DNA of 64,000 nt from Corynebacterium auris (lineage in GTDB: Bacteria; Actinomycetota; Actinomycetes; Mycobacteriales; Mycobacteriaceae). The notes under the pieces were generated by a model. It was not told where the DNA came from. It was given only the letters and a program-made list of their open reading frames with translations, and did not search any database. This document shows positions 17,983 through 26,709 of this stretch, piece by piece; the stretch's first letter is position 1, and every line of letters begins with the position of its first letter. A program made the translations under genes and the position numbers. The stretch is from assembly GCF_030408575.1 (NCBI RefSeq), contig NZ_CP047047.1, positions 310,001 to 374,000 of the forward strand. The letters are read 5' to 3'.

Positions 17983-18000
17983 GGTCGCGAGGTCTATTCT
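17964..18000 (+). promoter_or_regulatory. feoAB promoter with DtxR-type operator
   Basis: The 19-base box TTAGGTATTGCTCACCTCA at 17964-17982 (arms TTAGGT and ACCTCA, 7-base spacer) overlaps a possible -35 (TTGCTC, 17971-17976). A TATTCT at 17995-18000 could be the -10, with an 18-base spacer, placing the start of transcription at or next to the feoA ATG (18007), so the mRNA may be nearly leaderless. Repression of feoAB by DtxR with iron is expected. Confidence 0.72.
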
Positions 18001-18006
18001 TCACCT

Positions 18007-18267
18007 ATGAGCTTGATCAGTACCTTCCGCGCGCCGTCTCGCGCAGGCACATCGCTTATCGACGTCCCCGTCGGCGCCCAGGCCGTCATCGGCGCGCACA
18101 CCGCACCCGCGTCGGCGTCGCGCCGCCTGCGCGAGCTGGGTCTGCGCCCCGGCGCGCAGGTGACCGTCGTGCAGAAGACTGCTGGCGGCGGGCGCGTCGT
18201 CCGTGTGGGCAACACCCGCTACGCGCTCGGCGGCTCCGCCCTGCGCTCCATCTCCGTCGCCGCCTGA
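18007..18267 (+). CDS. feoA: ferrous iron transport protein A
   Basis: An 86-residue cytoplasmic SH3-like FeoA protein, accessory to the FeoB iron(II) transporter. Typical segments are visible: PVGAQAVIGAH, the ASRRLRELGLRPGAQVTVVQK core, and RVGNTRYALGGSALRSI at the C-terminus. The ATG at 18007 matches the family N-terminus and lies right after a probable -10. It is followed 2 bases after its stop by feoB. A broken copy of its start lies at 16251-16316. Confidence 0.93.
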   Translation: MSLISTFRAPSRAGTSLIDVPVGAQAVIGAHTAPASASRRLRELGLRPGAQVTVVQKTAGGGRVVRVGNTRYALGGSALRSISVAA

Positions 18268-18269
18268 TC

Positions 18270-20207
18270 ATGGGCACGAGTGATTTCGCTGCGGCCCCGT
18301 CCTGCCGCTGCGAGGACGCGGGCGTCGTGGAGGCCCCGCCGAGCGCCCCGATCATCGCGCTCATCGGCGCGCCAAACGCCGGTAAGTCCACGTTGTTCAA
18401 CGCGCTGACAGGCGCGCACGTGAAGATGGGTAACTGGCCCGGCACCTCCGTCGAGGTGGCGCGCGGCCTGTGGCGCGCCGGCCGCGAGTACGCGGTGATC
18501 GATTTCCCCGGCGCCTACTCGCTTGACCCGGTGAGCCCGGACGAGGAACTGACCCGCGAGCTGCTGCTCGAGCGTCCCGTCGAGGAGCGCCCCGACCTGG
18601 TGCTCGTGGCGGTGGACGCAGCGAACATCGCGCGCGGGCTCTACCTTGCCGCGCAGGTGGCCGAGCACCCCTACCGGGTTGTGGTGGTGCTGACGAAGAC
18701 CGACGTCGCGGCATCCCAGGGTCTCGAGATTGACGCGGCCGCGTTGGCACGCGAGCTCGGCCTGCCGGTGGTCGCGGTAGATCCGCGCAAGCGGACGCTC
18801 GCGGGCCTGCGGGAGGTTGTGGAGGAGCAGCTGGTGCTGCCCGCCCGCACGGTCCGCTCGGTCAGCGGCGCCGACGAGCTCGAGCGTGCCGACGCGCGCT
18901 TCACCTGGGTGGACAACGCCGTCGCCGCGGCGACGGTGCGCAACGAACCGCGCGCGACGCTGACGGAGAAGGTCGACCGAGTCGTCCTCCACCCCGTCGC
19001 CGGGCCGGCGCTGTTCCTCTTTGCCATGTGGTGCGTCTTCCAGGTCACCATCACCGCCGCCGCGCCGCTGCAGTCAGCCCTGGACACGTTCTTCGCCGGG
19101 CCCGTGGCCGCCGCCGCGGAGGCGCTGCTTCCCGACGTCGACTGGCTGCGCGGCCTGGTCGTCGACGGACTCATCGCCGGCGTGGGCATGGTGCTCACCT
19201 TCGTGCCGCTGATGGGCCTGATGTTCTTGTGCCTGGCGGTGCTGGAGGACTCCGGCTACATGGCCCGCGCCGCCGTGGTGGCGGACAGGCTCATGCGCGC
19301 GATCGGCCTGCCGGGCAAGGCGTTCATCCCGCTCATCGTGGGTTTTGGCTGCAACGTCCCGGCGATTTCCGCCACGCGCGTGCTGGGCGACCCGCGCCAG
19401 CGCCGACTGACCGCCCTACTCGTGCCCTTTACCTCCTGCTCAGCGCGCCTGACGGTGTACGTCATGCTGGCCGCCACGTTCTTCCCGGAGCACGCCGGCA
19501 CTGTGGTCTTTGCCATGTACGTCATCTCCATCCTCCTGGTGGTCGCTGCGGGGCTTCTCATGCGCGGGTTGCTGTGGCGCACGATGGGCTCGGACCCGCT
19601 CGTCATCGACCTGCCGAGCTATCAGTGGCCGGTGCCGCGCATCGCGCTGACGGTGATGTGGACGCGTCTGCGCGGTTTCCTGGAAACGGCAGGCAAGATC
19701 ATCGTGGCCACCGTGGTCGTGGTGTGGGCTCTGCAGTCCACCCCGGCGCATCCGGGCGAGAGCTTCGGGGAGGTCGCCCCCGAGGACTCTGTCTACGGCA
19801 CGGTCTCCGGCGCGATGGCGCCCGTGTTCGAGCCCGCCGGCTTCGGCTCGTGGTCGCTCACCGGCCCGCTCGTGACCGGGTTTGTGGCCAAGGAGGCGGT
19901 GATCGCCAGCTGGGCGCAGACCTATTCGTTGGAGGACCCGTCGGCGCTGTCGGCGCAGGAGCAGGGCTCCTCGGCGCTGGCGCAGAGAATCCGCGAGGAC
20001 TTCGACGAGGCCTCCGGCGGCAACGCCATCGCCGCGGTGTGGGCGTTTATGGTTTTCCTGCTCGCCTACACCCCGTGCGTGGCCACCCTCGGCGCGCAGC
20101 GCCGCGAGATCGGCATGAAGTGGACCCTGTTCGGCGTGGCGGTGCAGCTCAGCACCGCCTGGGTGTTGGCGGTGGCCACGTTCCAGATCCTGAAGGTGGT
20201 GCTGTAG
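18270..20207 (+). CDS. feoB: ferrous iron transporter B
   Basis: GTP-gated iron(II) membrane transporter of 645 residues. The N-terminal G domain shows G1 GAPNAGKST (33-41), G3 DFPGAYSL, and G4 TKTD; the membrane part has two Gate-type repeats with conserved cysteines (LIVGFGCNVPAI and PFTSCSARLTVYV). An N-terminal SCRCED pair of cysteines is an extra. It starts 2 bases after feoA and its stop abuts the feoC-like gene: a compact feoABC operon under the DtxR-type box. Confidence 0.96.
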   Translation: MGTSDFAAAPSCRCEDAGVVEAPPSAPIIALIGAPNAGKSTLFNALTGAHVKMGNWPGTSVEVARGLWRAGREYAVIDFPGAYSLDPVSPDEELTRELLLERPVEERPDLVLVAVDAANIARGLYLAAQVAEHPYRVVVVLTKTDVAASQGLEIDAAALARELGLPVVAVDPRKRTLAGLREVVEEQLVLPARTVRSVSGADELERADARFTWVDNAVAAATVRNEPRATLTEKVDRVVLHPVAGPALFLFAMWCVFQVTITAAAPLQSALDTFFAGPVAAAAEALLPDVDWLRGLVVDGLIAGVGMVLTFVPLMGLMFLCLAVLEDSGYMARAAVVADRLMRAIGLPGKAFIPLIVGFGCNVPAISATRVLGDPRQRRLTALLVPFTSCSARLTVYVMLAATFFPEHAGTVVFAMYVISILLVVAAGLLMRGLLWRTMGSDPLVIDLPSYQWPVPRIALTVMWTRLRGFLETAGKIIVATVVVVWALQSTPAHPGESFGEVAPEDSVYGTVSGAMAPVFEPAGFGSWSLTGPLVTGFVAKEAVIASWAQTYSLEDPSALSAQEQGSSALAQRIREDFDEASGGNAIAAVWAFMVFLLAYTPCVATLGAQRREIGMKWTLFGVAVQLSTAWVLAVATFQILKVVL

Positions 20208-20468
20208 ATGGGCCCCGTGTCCGCCGTGATGGCTGAGATCCGCGCCGGCGCCACGGGCCGCGCCGACATTGCGCAGCGCACCGGCCTGACCCGCTCCACC
20301 GTCGACGCTGTCATCGAGCGCCTTGAGGCGATGGGCCAGCTGCGCCGCGAGGGTCTGAACTCCTCCTGCGCCGCCGGGGGCTGCGGCAGCTGCTCCTCCA
20401 ACGGGGCGTGTTCGATCCAGCAAGGCCCGGTGGCGCTGGTGCTCGGCCGTGGGCCGGGGCTCAGCTAG
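20208..20468 (+). CDS. FeoC-like winged-helix protein with Cys cluster
   Basis: An 86-residue protein. Residues 1-50 form a winged-helix-like domain (AEIRAGATGRADIAQRTGLTRSTVDAVIERLEAMGQL), followed by four closely spaced cysteines (54, 59, 62 and 68, in a Gly/Ser-rich loop). That is the layout of FeoC, which binds an iron-sulfur cluster and affects FeoB stability. Its ATG follows the feoB stop directly. The resemblance is by architecture and position; I am fairly sure of the role, less of the family name. Confidence 0.8.
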   Translation: MGPVSAVMAEIRAGATGRADIAQRTGLTRSTVDAVIERLEAMGQLRREGLNSSCAAGGCGSCSSNGACSIQQGPVALVLGRGPGLS

Positions 20469-20479
20469 CCGCTAAAGTG

Positions 20480-20710
20480 TCAGCAGCCCCGTGTGTCCAG
20501 CAGTGAGCACTGCGGGGCGAGGAAGCTCGAGGCGAGCGAGCTGGGCATCGTGAGAATGAGCAGCGCGGCCAGCGCGTCGCGCTGCCACTGCTCAGTGGGG
20601 GCGGAGGACAGGACGGGGGCCTCGGCGTGAGCGTGCGGCACCGCAGCAACGCCCCCGAGGGCGGCGACGGCCGCCACGGCGGCGGCACAACGGCTCAGCA
20701 GGTTTTCCAT
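20480..20710 (-). CDS. small secreted peptide
   Basis: A 76-residue protein with a clear signal peptide (hydrophobic Ala/Val core, cleavage predicted after AHA at residue 29) and an excellent ribosome-binding site, AAGGAG, 7 bases before the ATG. The mature part is about 47 residues, with a hydrophobic middle and two cysteines at the end (PQCSLLDTRGC), possibly a disulfide loop. It is convergent with the feo operon. I do not recognise the family. Confidence 0.72.
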   Translation of the reverse strand: MENLLSRCAAAVAAVAALGGVAAVPHAHAEAPVLSSAPTEQWQRDALAALLILTMPSSLASSFLAPQCSLLDTRGC

Positions 20711-20879
20711 GGGAAACTCCTTGGGTGGTCACGGGGTGAGATGCTTTCACCCCGAAACGTACGTGTTCCCCGGATGGGGCCGCAAGGGGCCGCCGATCCG
20801 GCTACGCTTTCTGGTTAGCGCGCGCTGCAAAAACAGTGCGCGAGGAAGCTGAACGCCGAGAACTCAGGGAAGGGCATCG

Positions 20880-21299
20880 ATGGAGTTTCCGCGGCTCACC
20901 GAAGAGCATTTGTTGAAGGCGCTGGCCAGGCTGGGCGTTGCGGCGGGGCCCGACGAGGACGGGGTGCTGGGGGCGGCGTTTCCCAACGCTGTGGCCCAGT
21001 TCTTCCTGGACGAGAACTTTCTCACCGTGCACACGGTCTGGACGGGGGCGGTCGCGCCCGAGCGGCAGGACGACGTGCTCGAGTTGATCAACACGTTCAA
21101 CCGCCAGATCCCGACCGGGAAGGTCACCCCGATTGTGGTGGAGGAGACGCCGACGATCGACGTGCGCGAGCACTTCTTCGCGGCGCACGGCCTCAGTGAA
21201 TACCAGCTGTGTGTGCTGCTGGACGCCTACTTCCAGACGGCGTTCATGGTCTTGGACGAGTTCGAGCAGCGCGGGATCGCGCAGAATGAGCAGGTGTGA
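20880..21299 (+). CDS. YbjN domain-containing protein
   Basis: A 139-residue soluble protein matching the YbjN fold, a mixed alpha/beta domain related to type III secretion chaperones: LTEEHLLKALARLG, a central FPNAVAQFFLDENFLTVHTVWTG strand pair, and a C-terminal helical YQLCVLLDAYFQTAFMVLDEFEQ. The biochemical role of YbjN proteins is not established. It is followed by a second YbjN-like gene starting 2 bases after its stop, so the two are co-transcribed paralogues. Confidence 0.8.
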   Translation: MEFPRLTEEHLLKALARLGVAAGPDEDGVLGAAFPNAVAQFFLDENFLTVHTVWTGAVAPERQDDVLELINTFNRQIPTGKVTPIVVEETPTIDVREHFFAAHGLSEYQLCVLLDAYFQTAFMVLDEFEQRGIAQNEQV

Positions 21300-21301
21300 C
21301 G

Positions 21302-21772
21302 ATGGGATTGTTCGGAAAGAAGCGCACTGAGCAGCCGGCGCCTGCAGTTGCCCCCGTGACGTTGGAGCGGGCCATCGAGGTCTGCCGTCAGGCCGGTCTG
21401 CGGGTGGACCCGATGACCACCGGCGACCATCTAGTCGAGATCAACGGGCTGCAGATCGTGATGGCCCAGGCGCACAATTACCTGGCGCTCGGGACGTTCT
21501 TCCTGGCGGGGGAGGGCGAGAACTACGCGCCCGTCTACCACTCCACGTCCGATTGGGTCATCGAGCACAACAACGGCAACAACGGCCCGGTCGCATTCAT
21601 CACGGAACAAACCTACGAGGATGCGATGCGCGTGATCCTGCACTGCGAGTACCGCATCCTCGACGGGCTCGAGCTTTCCGACGCCCAATTCCGCGACGAA
21701 GTCCTCTACGGCCTCGACGGCGTTTCCCGCGGAATCTGGCAGTTCGTGGAGTTCAAGGACAGCTGGGGGTAG
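21302..21772 (+). CDS. second YbjN domain-containing protein
   Basis: A 156-residue paralogue of the upstream gene: GLFGKKR start, then VTLERAIEVCRQAGLRVDP, ALGTFFLAGEGENYAPVYHSTSDWVIEHNN, and a C-terminal RDEVLYGLDGVSRGIWQFVEF. The ATG at 21302 is taken because AGGTG lies about 7 bases upstream; a GTG at 21296 would add two residues. It marks the last intact core gene before the mobile-element graveyard. Confidence 0.8.
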   Translation: MGLFGKKRTEQPAPAVAPVTLERAIEVCRQAGLRVDPMTTGDHLVEINGLQIVMAQAHNYLALGTFFLAGEGENYAPVYHSTSDWVIEHNNGNNGPVAFITEQTYEDAMRVILHCEYRILDGLELSDAQFRDEVLYGLDGVSRGIWQFVEFKDSWG

Positions 21773-21987
21773 TTCTCCGGATTGCGGCGTGGACCGACTG
21801 CGAAAATGAAATCAAGCTTGCCGGTTAGAGATAACGCTTTCAGTGCTGATCAGTTTATTTACTCAGGTTTCAAAACGGGATACTTCGAACCTGGCCTTTA
21901 TTCATACGCACCCGGAAATTTGCTCGAGTACGAGGTTCGCCAAGAACTTCCCGGTAACCCAGCAGGTCATTTCCGCCTTTAGATATT
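21773..21987. other. relic sequence before the IS3 stub
   Basis: About 215 bases of lower GC, no complete gene. An open frame at 21782-21982 reads ...DNAFSADQFIYSGFKTGYFEPGLYSYAPGNLLEYEV..., protein-like in composition but without a usable start or a recognised family, and is cut just before the IS3-type end at 21988. It is probably the tail of an older gene truncated by insertion. No promoter or RNA gene seen. Confidence 0.4.
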
Positions 21988-22112
21988 TGGACCTGACCCT
22001 TGTTGGTGGATATAGGCTAGCCCCGGTTGATAGCCGGAGGAAGGTAGTCTCAGTCCATGCCTCGTACGTCCTATTCTGAGGAGTTCAAGCGCGACGCGGT
22101 CGTGCGTCTGGT
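21988..22112 (+). mobile_element. IS3-family element stub (left end and first orfA codons)
   Basis: Begins with TGGACCTGACCC, a terminal repeat of IS3-family type. Then, after about 55 bases, an ATG at 22057 gives MPRTSYSEEFKRDAVVRLV, the classic N-terminus of an IS3 OrfA helix-turn-helix transposase. Similarity stops after 19 codons, about 30 bases before the left end of the IS21-family element. Everything else of this IS3 element is absent from the window. Confidence 0.75.
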
Positions 22113-22260
22113 CGGGGCGGTACTCTGTTGCGCGGTCGTATCTAGTAACACCGTGGTGAGTATCGAGTAACGCATTGGTGAGTATCCAGTAACAGTTCGG
22201 GGGAGGATTCTGGTGACCGCGTGACTTCAGGGCACGCGGCGTTACCAGAGGAGTCTGATT

Positions 22261-23412
22261 GTGACTGACTACCGGGCGGTAATGGATCAAGTGCTGAAAG
22301 GCTGGTCTGTCCGCCAAATCTGTTCGAGTTCGCGGTGCTCGCACACCACCGTGCAAAAGGCTCGCGATTCGCTGGTGGAACACAACATCACAACCCGTGA
22401 GCAACTTCGTGGGGTTGCGGATCATGAGCTGGCGGGCTGGTTCGTCGACGGGCGCAGCCATGCTCAGGGGGATTTCGTCCCGATCGATTTCGACGCTGTC
22501 GCCAAAGCGCGCACCGGGCGCAACAAGGTGACCCTGCAGGTGCTGTGGGGCCGCTACACCGCACAGCCTGGGGGCACAGGCCAGCGGTACTACAGCTACG
22601 AGCGGTTTCGGCAACTTGTGGCTCAACACGTTGATGCAGCCGGGCTGAGCGCCAGGATCACCCATGCCCCGGGCCATACGATGCAGGTGGACTGGGCAGG
22701 CACGAAGATGCGGTTGTTTGACCCCACCGGCGGACAAGGCTCGAAGGTCAGTGTCTTTGTCGCCTCGCTGCCGTATTCGGGCATGGTGTTCGCCTGCGCG
22801 TGCGCGGATGAGCGCCAGGACGCGTGGCTTGCAGCCCATATCCGCGCGTTCGAGTACTTCGGCGGGGTTGCCGAGGTCATCGTGCCGGATAATGCCTCGA
22901 CGGCTTCGAATGCGATTAGTGTCGCGGACAGGAATCGCCGGGTCAACTCCACCTACGAGGAGTTTTTGGAGCACTACAACACCGCCGCGTTGTCGGCTCG
23001 GGCGAAACGTCCCAAGGATAAGGCCAGCGTTGAAGCTGCAGTCAAGATTGTCACCCAGAACGTTATCCACGCACTTGATGGTCATCAGTGCGTCGGGATA
23101 GACGAGCTCAACGCAAAAATTATCGTTCTGGTCGATGGGATCAACGCTGCCGAACCGTTTCGCGGCAATGCGACGAGCAGGCGCGCATTGTTTGATCAGT
23201 TCGAATGCGACGTGCTCACCGCGCTGCCTGAAACACCGTGGCAGCGTACCGAATGGAAACGCGCCAAAGTCGCGCCCAATTTCCACATCAGAGTGCACAA
23301 CGTGCATTACTCGGTGCCGCACCAGCTGGTGGGCCGCACCGTGGATGTGCGTATCACCGGTGACAGTCTCGCCGTCTTCGACGCCGGGCAGCGTGTGGCC
23401 ACCCACCAACTC
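22261..23412 (+). pseudogene. istA: istA transposase of element A, 5' fragment
   Basis: IS21-family DDE transposase, residues 1-384 before interruption. It starts MTDYRAVMDQVLKGWSVRQI with a helix-turn-helix, then catalytic-domain segments MQVDWAGTKMRL, AEVIVPDNAS and KDKASVEAAVK that supply the D, D and E. The reading frame is cut at codon HQL by element B; the apparent last codons (CV stop) come from element B. The frame resumes at 26000 (ARARGVYVTDTDHIVATGY), is cut again by element C at 26059, and the C-terminus follows at 26791. Confidence 0.88.
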
Positions 23413-23668
23413 TGTGTCTGATCTGATGTAGTTGGTCCGGTTCGGTTTGGGAAGTAGGCCGTGTTGGCGGCCTGTTTTGGTCCGTTTCAGCGCGCAAAAT
23501 TAGGCCACTTCCCCATGTGGCTGTGACTGGTGTGGCCCCTTTTTTAGATAGAGAAAGGGCCATGCCGATAACCATCCCCCAGTAGGTTTCTGTTCCTGAG
23601 AAATGTCCCGCCTTCGTTTATTCGCGAGGTCCGGGACGTGGATTTTTCAGGAAAGGACCAGAAAGTAG

Positions 23669-25156
23669 ATGACGATCAGCATGACCACGATCGAAACTAT
23701 CAGGCAGCTCGATGACGAGGGAATGTCCAGACGAGCGATTGCCAAAGCGGTAAACGTGGCGCGGGCCACGGTCGATAAGTACGTCAATCAGGAAGATTTC
23801 AGCCCCACCCCGCCGGTGACGGTGCGTAAACCCGGCTCGATCGTGCTGGGTGAGACGCTGTGCGCCGTGATTGATGGTTGGCTTGAAAATGATCAGCGCA
23901 TGCCGCGAAAGCAGCGCCACACCGCGCGACGCATTTGCGACCGGCTCGTCGACGAGCACGGATATACCGGCTCGTATTCCCCGGTTCAGCGCTACGTCAA
24001 GCAGTGGAAACAGGACCACACATCCCCAGGGGATGGGTTCATGGAGTTGGAATGGTCACCTGGGGTCATCCAGGTCGATTTCGGCCAAGCCGAGGTCGTT
24101 ATGGCGGGAACTGCTAAGGTGGTGCACCTTTTGGTGGTGACGTTTCCGTATTCGAATATGCGGTTTTGCAGGGCGTTCGCCGGAGAGACCGCTGAGTGCG
24201 TTATCACCGGCCTTTTGGACGTCATCGACACCGCCGGCGGGGTGCCGACTGAGATGGTCTTCGACAACGCCACCGCCATTGGGCGCCGCTTGGGTCCCAC
24301 CGTGGTGGAATCCGAACTCTTCGCCGCGTTTAAGGCGCACTATCGGACGAAGGCTCGCTACTGCAACCCGTACTCGGGCCATGAGAAAGGCAACGTGGAA
24401 AACGCGGTCGGTTTCATCCGGCGCAACCTGTGTGTGCCTGTGCCTGAAGTAGCCAGCCTGGCGGAGCTAAACGACTATCTCAGCTCCGGGTGCGCCGCGT
24501 TTGCCGACCAGATCCACTACAAAAAGTCGGCCACGATCGCGGAGCTATTACAACAGGATCAGCAAGCGCTCAAGGCGTGCCCGTCGGTGAGGTTTAACCC
24601 GGTGCGCTTCGAAGTGCGCCGCACCGATAAGACCGGGGTCGTCACAGTCGGCGGCAATCGCTACCTTGTGGGCCCTGCCTGGGCGGGACGGCAAGTCACG
24701 GTGGAGCTATCGCATGACACCATCACCGTCTTAGACGACAACACCCGACGCATCGTCGCACTGCCACGAGTCTTCGGCACCACAGAAGAAACGGTGATCA
24801 ACCCGCTGAGTGTTTTGCCTTCGCTGGCGAAAAAGCCCGGGGCGTGGGCGAACTCACCACTTCGCCGCCACATGCCGGACGCTGTCGTGGGCTATCTCGA
24901 CGCAGCAGATGCGACAACCCGCAGAGAGTTTTTCACCCACGCCGAAACCACCGCCACAGAATGCGGATTCGACACCACCGTCACCGCTGCCGCGGCACTG
25001 CTGGAAACCAACGCGACACCGACCGGGCCACACCTCGGCATCGCCGCACGCTACAGCGCCCCACCACCAACACAGCACGCGCGAGCGAATCTCACCACCT
25101 ACGATCAGCTGCTCGCCACCAGCACCACCACACCTGATCATGTGGAGGCGACCTAA
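23669..25156 (+). CDS. istA: IS21-family transposase IstA (element B)
   Basis: A 495-residue DDE transposase. The N-terminal helix-turn-helix is IETIRQLDDEGMSRRAIAKAVNVARATVDKYV; the RNase H-like catalytic core has the aspartates in VIQVDFGQAEV and EMVFDNAT, with the glutamate in the GNVENAVGF stretch; a basic C-terminal region follows. This is family length with no breaks. An in-frame ATG at 23681 is an alternative start. It acts with the IstB ATPase encoded immediately downstream. Confidence 0.93.
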   Translation: MTISMTTIETIRQLDDEGMSRRAIAKAVNVARATVDKYVNQEDFSPTPPVTVRKPGSIVLGETLCAVIDGWLENDQRMPRKQRHTARRICDRLVDEHGYTGSYSPVQRYVKQWKQDHTSPGDGFMELEWSPGVIQVDFGQAEVVMAGTAKVVHLLVVTFPYSNMRFCRAFAGETAECVITGLLDVIDTAGGVPTEMVFDNATAIGRRLGPTVVESELFAAFKAHYRTKARYCNPYSGHEKGNVENAVGFIRRNLCVPVPEVASLAELNDYLSSGCAAFADQIHYKKSATIAELLQQDQQALKACPSVRFNPVRFEVRRTDKTGVVTVGGNRYLVGPAWAGRQVTVELSHDTITVLDDNTRRIVALPRVFGTTEETVINPLSVLPSLAKKPGAWANSPLRRHMPDAVVGYLDAADATTRREFFTHAETTATECGFDTTVTAAAALLETNATPTGPHLGIAARYSAPPPTQHARANLTTYDQLLATSTTTPDHVEAT

Positions 25157-25157
25157 A

Positions 25158-25898
25158 ATGAGCACCGACACCACCAACAACAAAGACCGCGTGGTAGCAC
25201 TCGGTCGCCAGCTCTACCTCACCACCGCAGTGCTACGCGAATGCGCAGACCATGCCACCCCACGCCAGTGCGACATACTCATTGAGCTTTTCGAAGCTGA
25301 ACTTGAATCCAGATCCGCATCTAGAGCGCGCCGCCTGATACACCGAGCACGAATCCCGGTACGAAAAACTCTCGACAGCTACGACTGGTCCCCGGTAACT
25401 CTGCCCGCCGACATCACCCGCGAACACCTCACCACCCTCGACTTCCTCAACGGATGTGAAGACCTCGTCTTCTACGGTGATGTCGGCACCGGCAAAACAC
25501 ACCTCGCCATCGCCCTGGTCACCGCAGCATGTCTCAGAGGCACTCCTGCAAGGTTTTTCACCGCCGCCAGCCTGGTCGACCATCTGCGCAACGCAAAACT
25601 CGCCGGCAAACTCGACAAAGAACTAGCAGCCCTCGGCAAAAACGAACTGCTCGTCATCGATGAACTCGGCTACATCCCAATCGACACCGACGGGGCGAGG
25701 CTTTTATTCCAAGCCATCGCCGATGCCTACGAACAACGCAGCCTCATCATCACCACCAACCTCGCGTTTTCCCAATGGGGCCACGTCTTCGGCAGCGACG
25801 ACATGGCAGCCGCCGCAATCGACCGCATCGTCCACCACGGCCGCATGATCACCTTCACCGGCCAGTCCTACCGCATGGCAAACGCCCTCATGAAATAA
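25158..25898 (+). CDS. istB: IS21-family helper ATPase IstB (element B)
   Basis: A 246-residue DnaC-like AAA+ ATPase that selects and bends target DNA for IstA. The N-terminal helical region is followed by Walker A GDVGTGKTH, Walker B LLVIDELGYIP, and the sensor/arginine region ITTNLAFSQWGHVFG. It begins 1 base after the istA stop (translational coupling) and is uninterrupted. Confidence 0.94.
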   Translation: MSTDTTNNKDRVVALGRQLYLTTAVLRECADHATPRQCDILIELFEAELESRSASRARRLIHRARIPVRKTLDSYDWSPVTLPADITREHLTTLDFLNGCEDLVFYGDVGTGKTHLAIALVTAACLRGTPARFFTAASLVDHLRNAKLAGKLDKELAALGKNELLVIDELGYIPIDTDGARLLFQAIADAYEQRSLIITTNLAFSQWGHVFGSDDMAAAAIDRIVHHGRMITFTGQSYRMANALMK

Positions 25899-26131
25899 CC
25901 CGAAAACCCAGCAACGCCCAAACGGCCCAAAACCACGCCACCCCGGCCTAAAAAACCGCGCCGAAACGGCCTACAACAACTTGACAAAACACACAACTCG
26001 CACGTGCCCGCGGGGTGTATGTCACCGACACCGACCACATTGTTGCGACCGGCTATTTGGTAGCAGCGTCGTGACTTTCCGGTAGCGCTTCAGTGAGTAT
26101 CCGGTAGCAGCTCACAGCGCTCAAGGTGATA

Positions 26132-26176
26132 CTTCCAGTACGAGCCGCACCACTCGGGTGCGGCTCGTACTGGAAG
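26132..26176. repeat. 20-bp perfect inverted repeat before the istA relic of element C
   Basis: Arms 26132-26151 and 26157-26176 are exactly complementary, with a 5-base loop (ACTCG). The right arm ends in GGAAG, just before GGAGT and the istA ATG at 26187. In RNA it would form a very stable hairpin that could hide the ribosome-binding site when transcription enters from outside, a known self-restraint device in insertion sequences. Confidence 0.85.
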
Positions 26177-26186
26177 GAGTCCGCTT

Positions 26187-26709
26187 ATGACGGATTACCG
26201 TGCGGTGATGACGCTGCTGATTCGGCAGCGTTCTTACCGCCAGATTGAACACCAGCTCGGATGCTCGCACCGCGCGGTTTCACGAGCGAACCAAATCCTC
26301 AGTTGGTAAAACCTACCTCGCCCAAGCACTCATCACCGCAGCATGCCGCAACGACTACTCCGCACGGTTCTACCGCACCGACATGCTCGCCGCCGAACTG
26401 GCAGTCCTCCGCCCCGATAACCCCACACGGCTGAAGTTCATCCAGCAACTCCACGACGTCGATGTCCTAGTCCTGGATGACTTTCTCACCGCACCTGTTG
26501 ATGCCGCGACCGCGCACCAGCTACTCAATATCCTCGCCGGGCGGGAACGCAAAGTCTCAACCATTGTGACCTCACAGTTCACCCCACACGAGAGGTACAA
26601 GTCCATCCCCGACGCCGTGATCTCCGAGTCAATCCTCAACCGACTCATCTCCGGCGCCGAAATCATCACACTCGAAGGACCAAACATGCGCCTGACCACC
26701 AACGCATAA
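26187..26709 (+). pseudogene. istA start fused to istB C-terminal part (element C)
   Basis: From the ATG at 26187 the istA frame runs MTDYRAVMTLLIRQRSYRQI...SRANQILSW, then stops. In another frame the downstream DNA reads the IstB half from KSSVGKTYLAQA through LVLDDFLTAPVDAATAHQLL to NMRLTTNA. The junction contains CAAATCCTC, a 9-base word that also occurs in intact istB of element A just before its Walker A motif; deletion between two such words explains the fusion. Neither half would be functional alone. Confidence 0.85.

Larger units (their letters stand above)
23413..25995 (+). mobile_element. IS21-family element B, apparently complete, nested in istA of A
   Basis: A 2583-bp element with ends TGTGTCTGATCTG... 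and, in reverse, TGTGTTTTGTCAAG..., imperfect inverted repeats. It is flanked by the 4-base target duplication ACTC (23409-23412 and 25996-25999). It encodes full-length IstA and IstB in the usual order, with stop and start 1-2 bases apart. It belongs to a different IS21 subgroup from A and C, whose ends and proteins differ. As an intact pair it may still be active. Confidence 0.88.

Noticed and set aside
22057..22170. The IS3 OrfA reading continues to about 22170 as a possible short gene
   Set aside because: After codon 19 the sequence is no longer OrfA-like and then runs into the end of element A, so it is only a stub.
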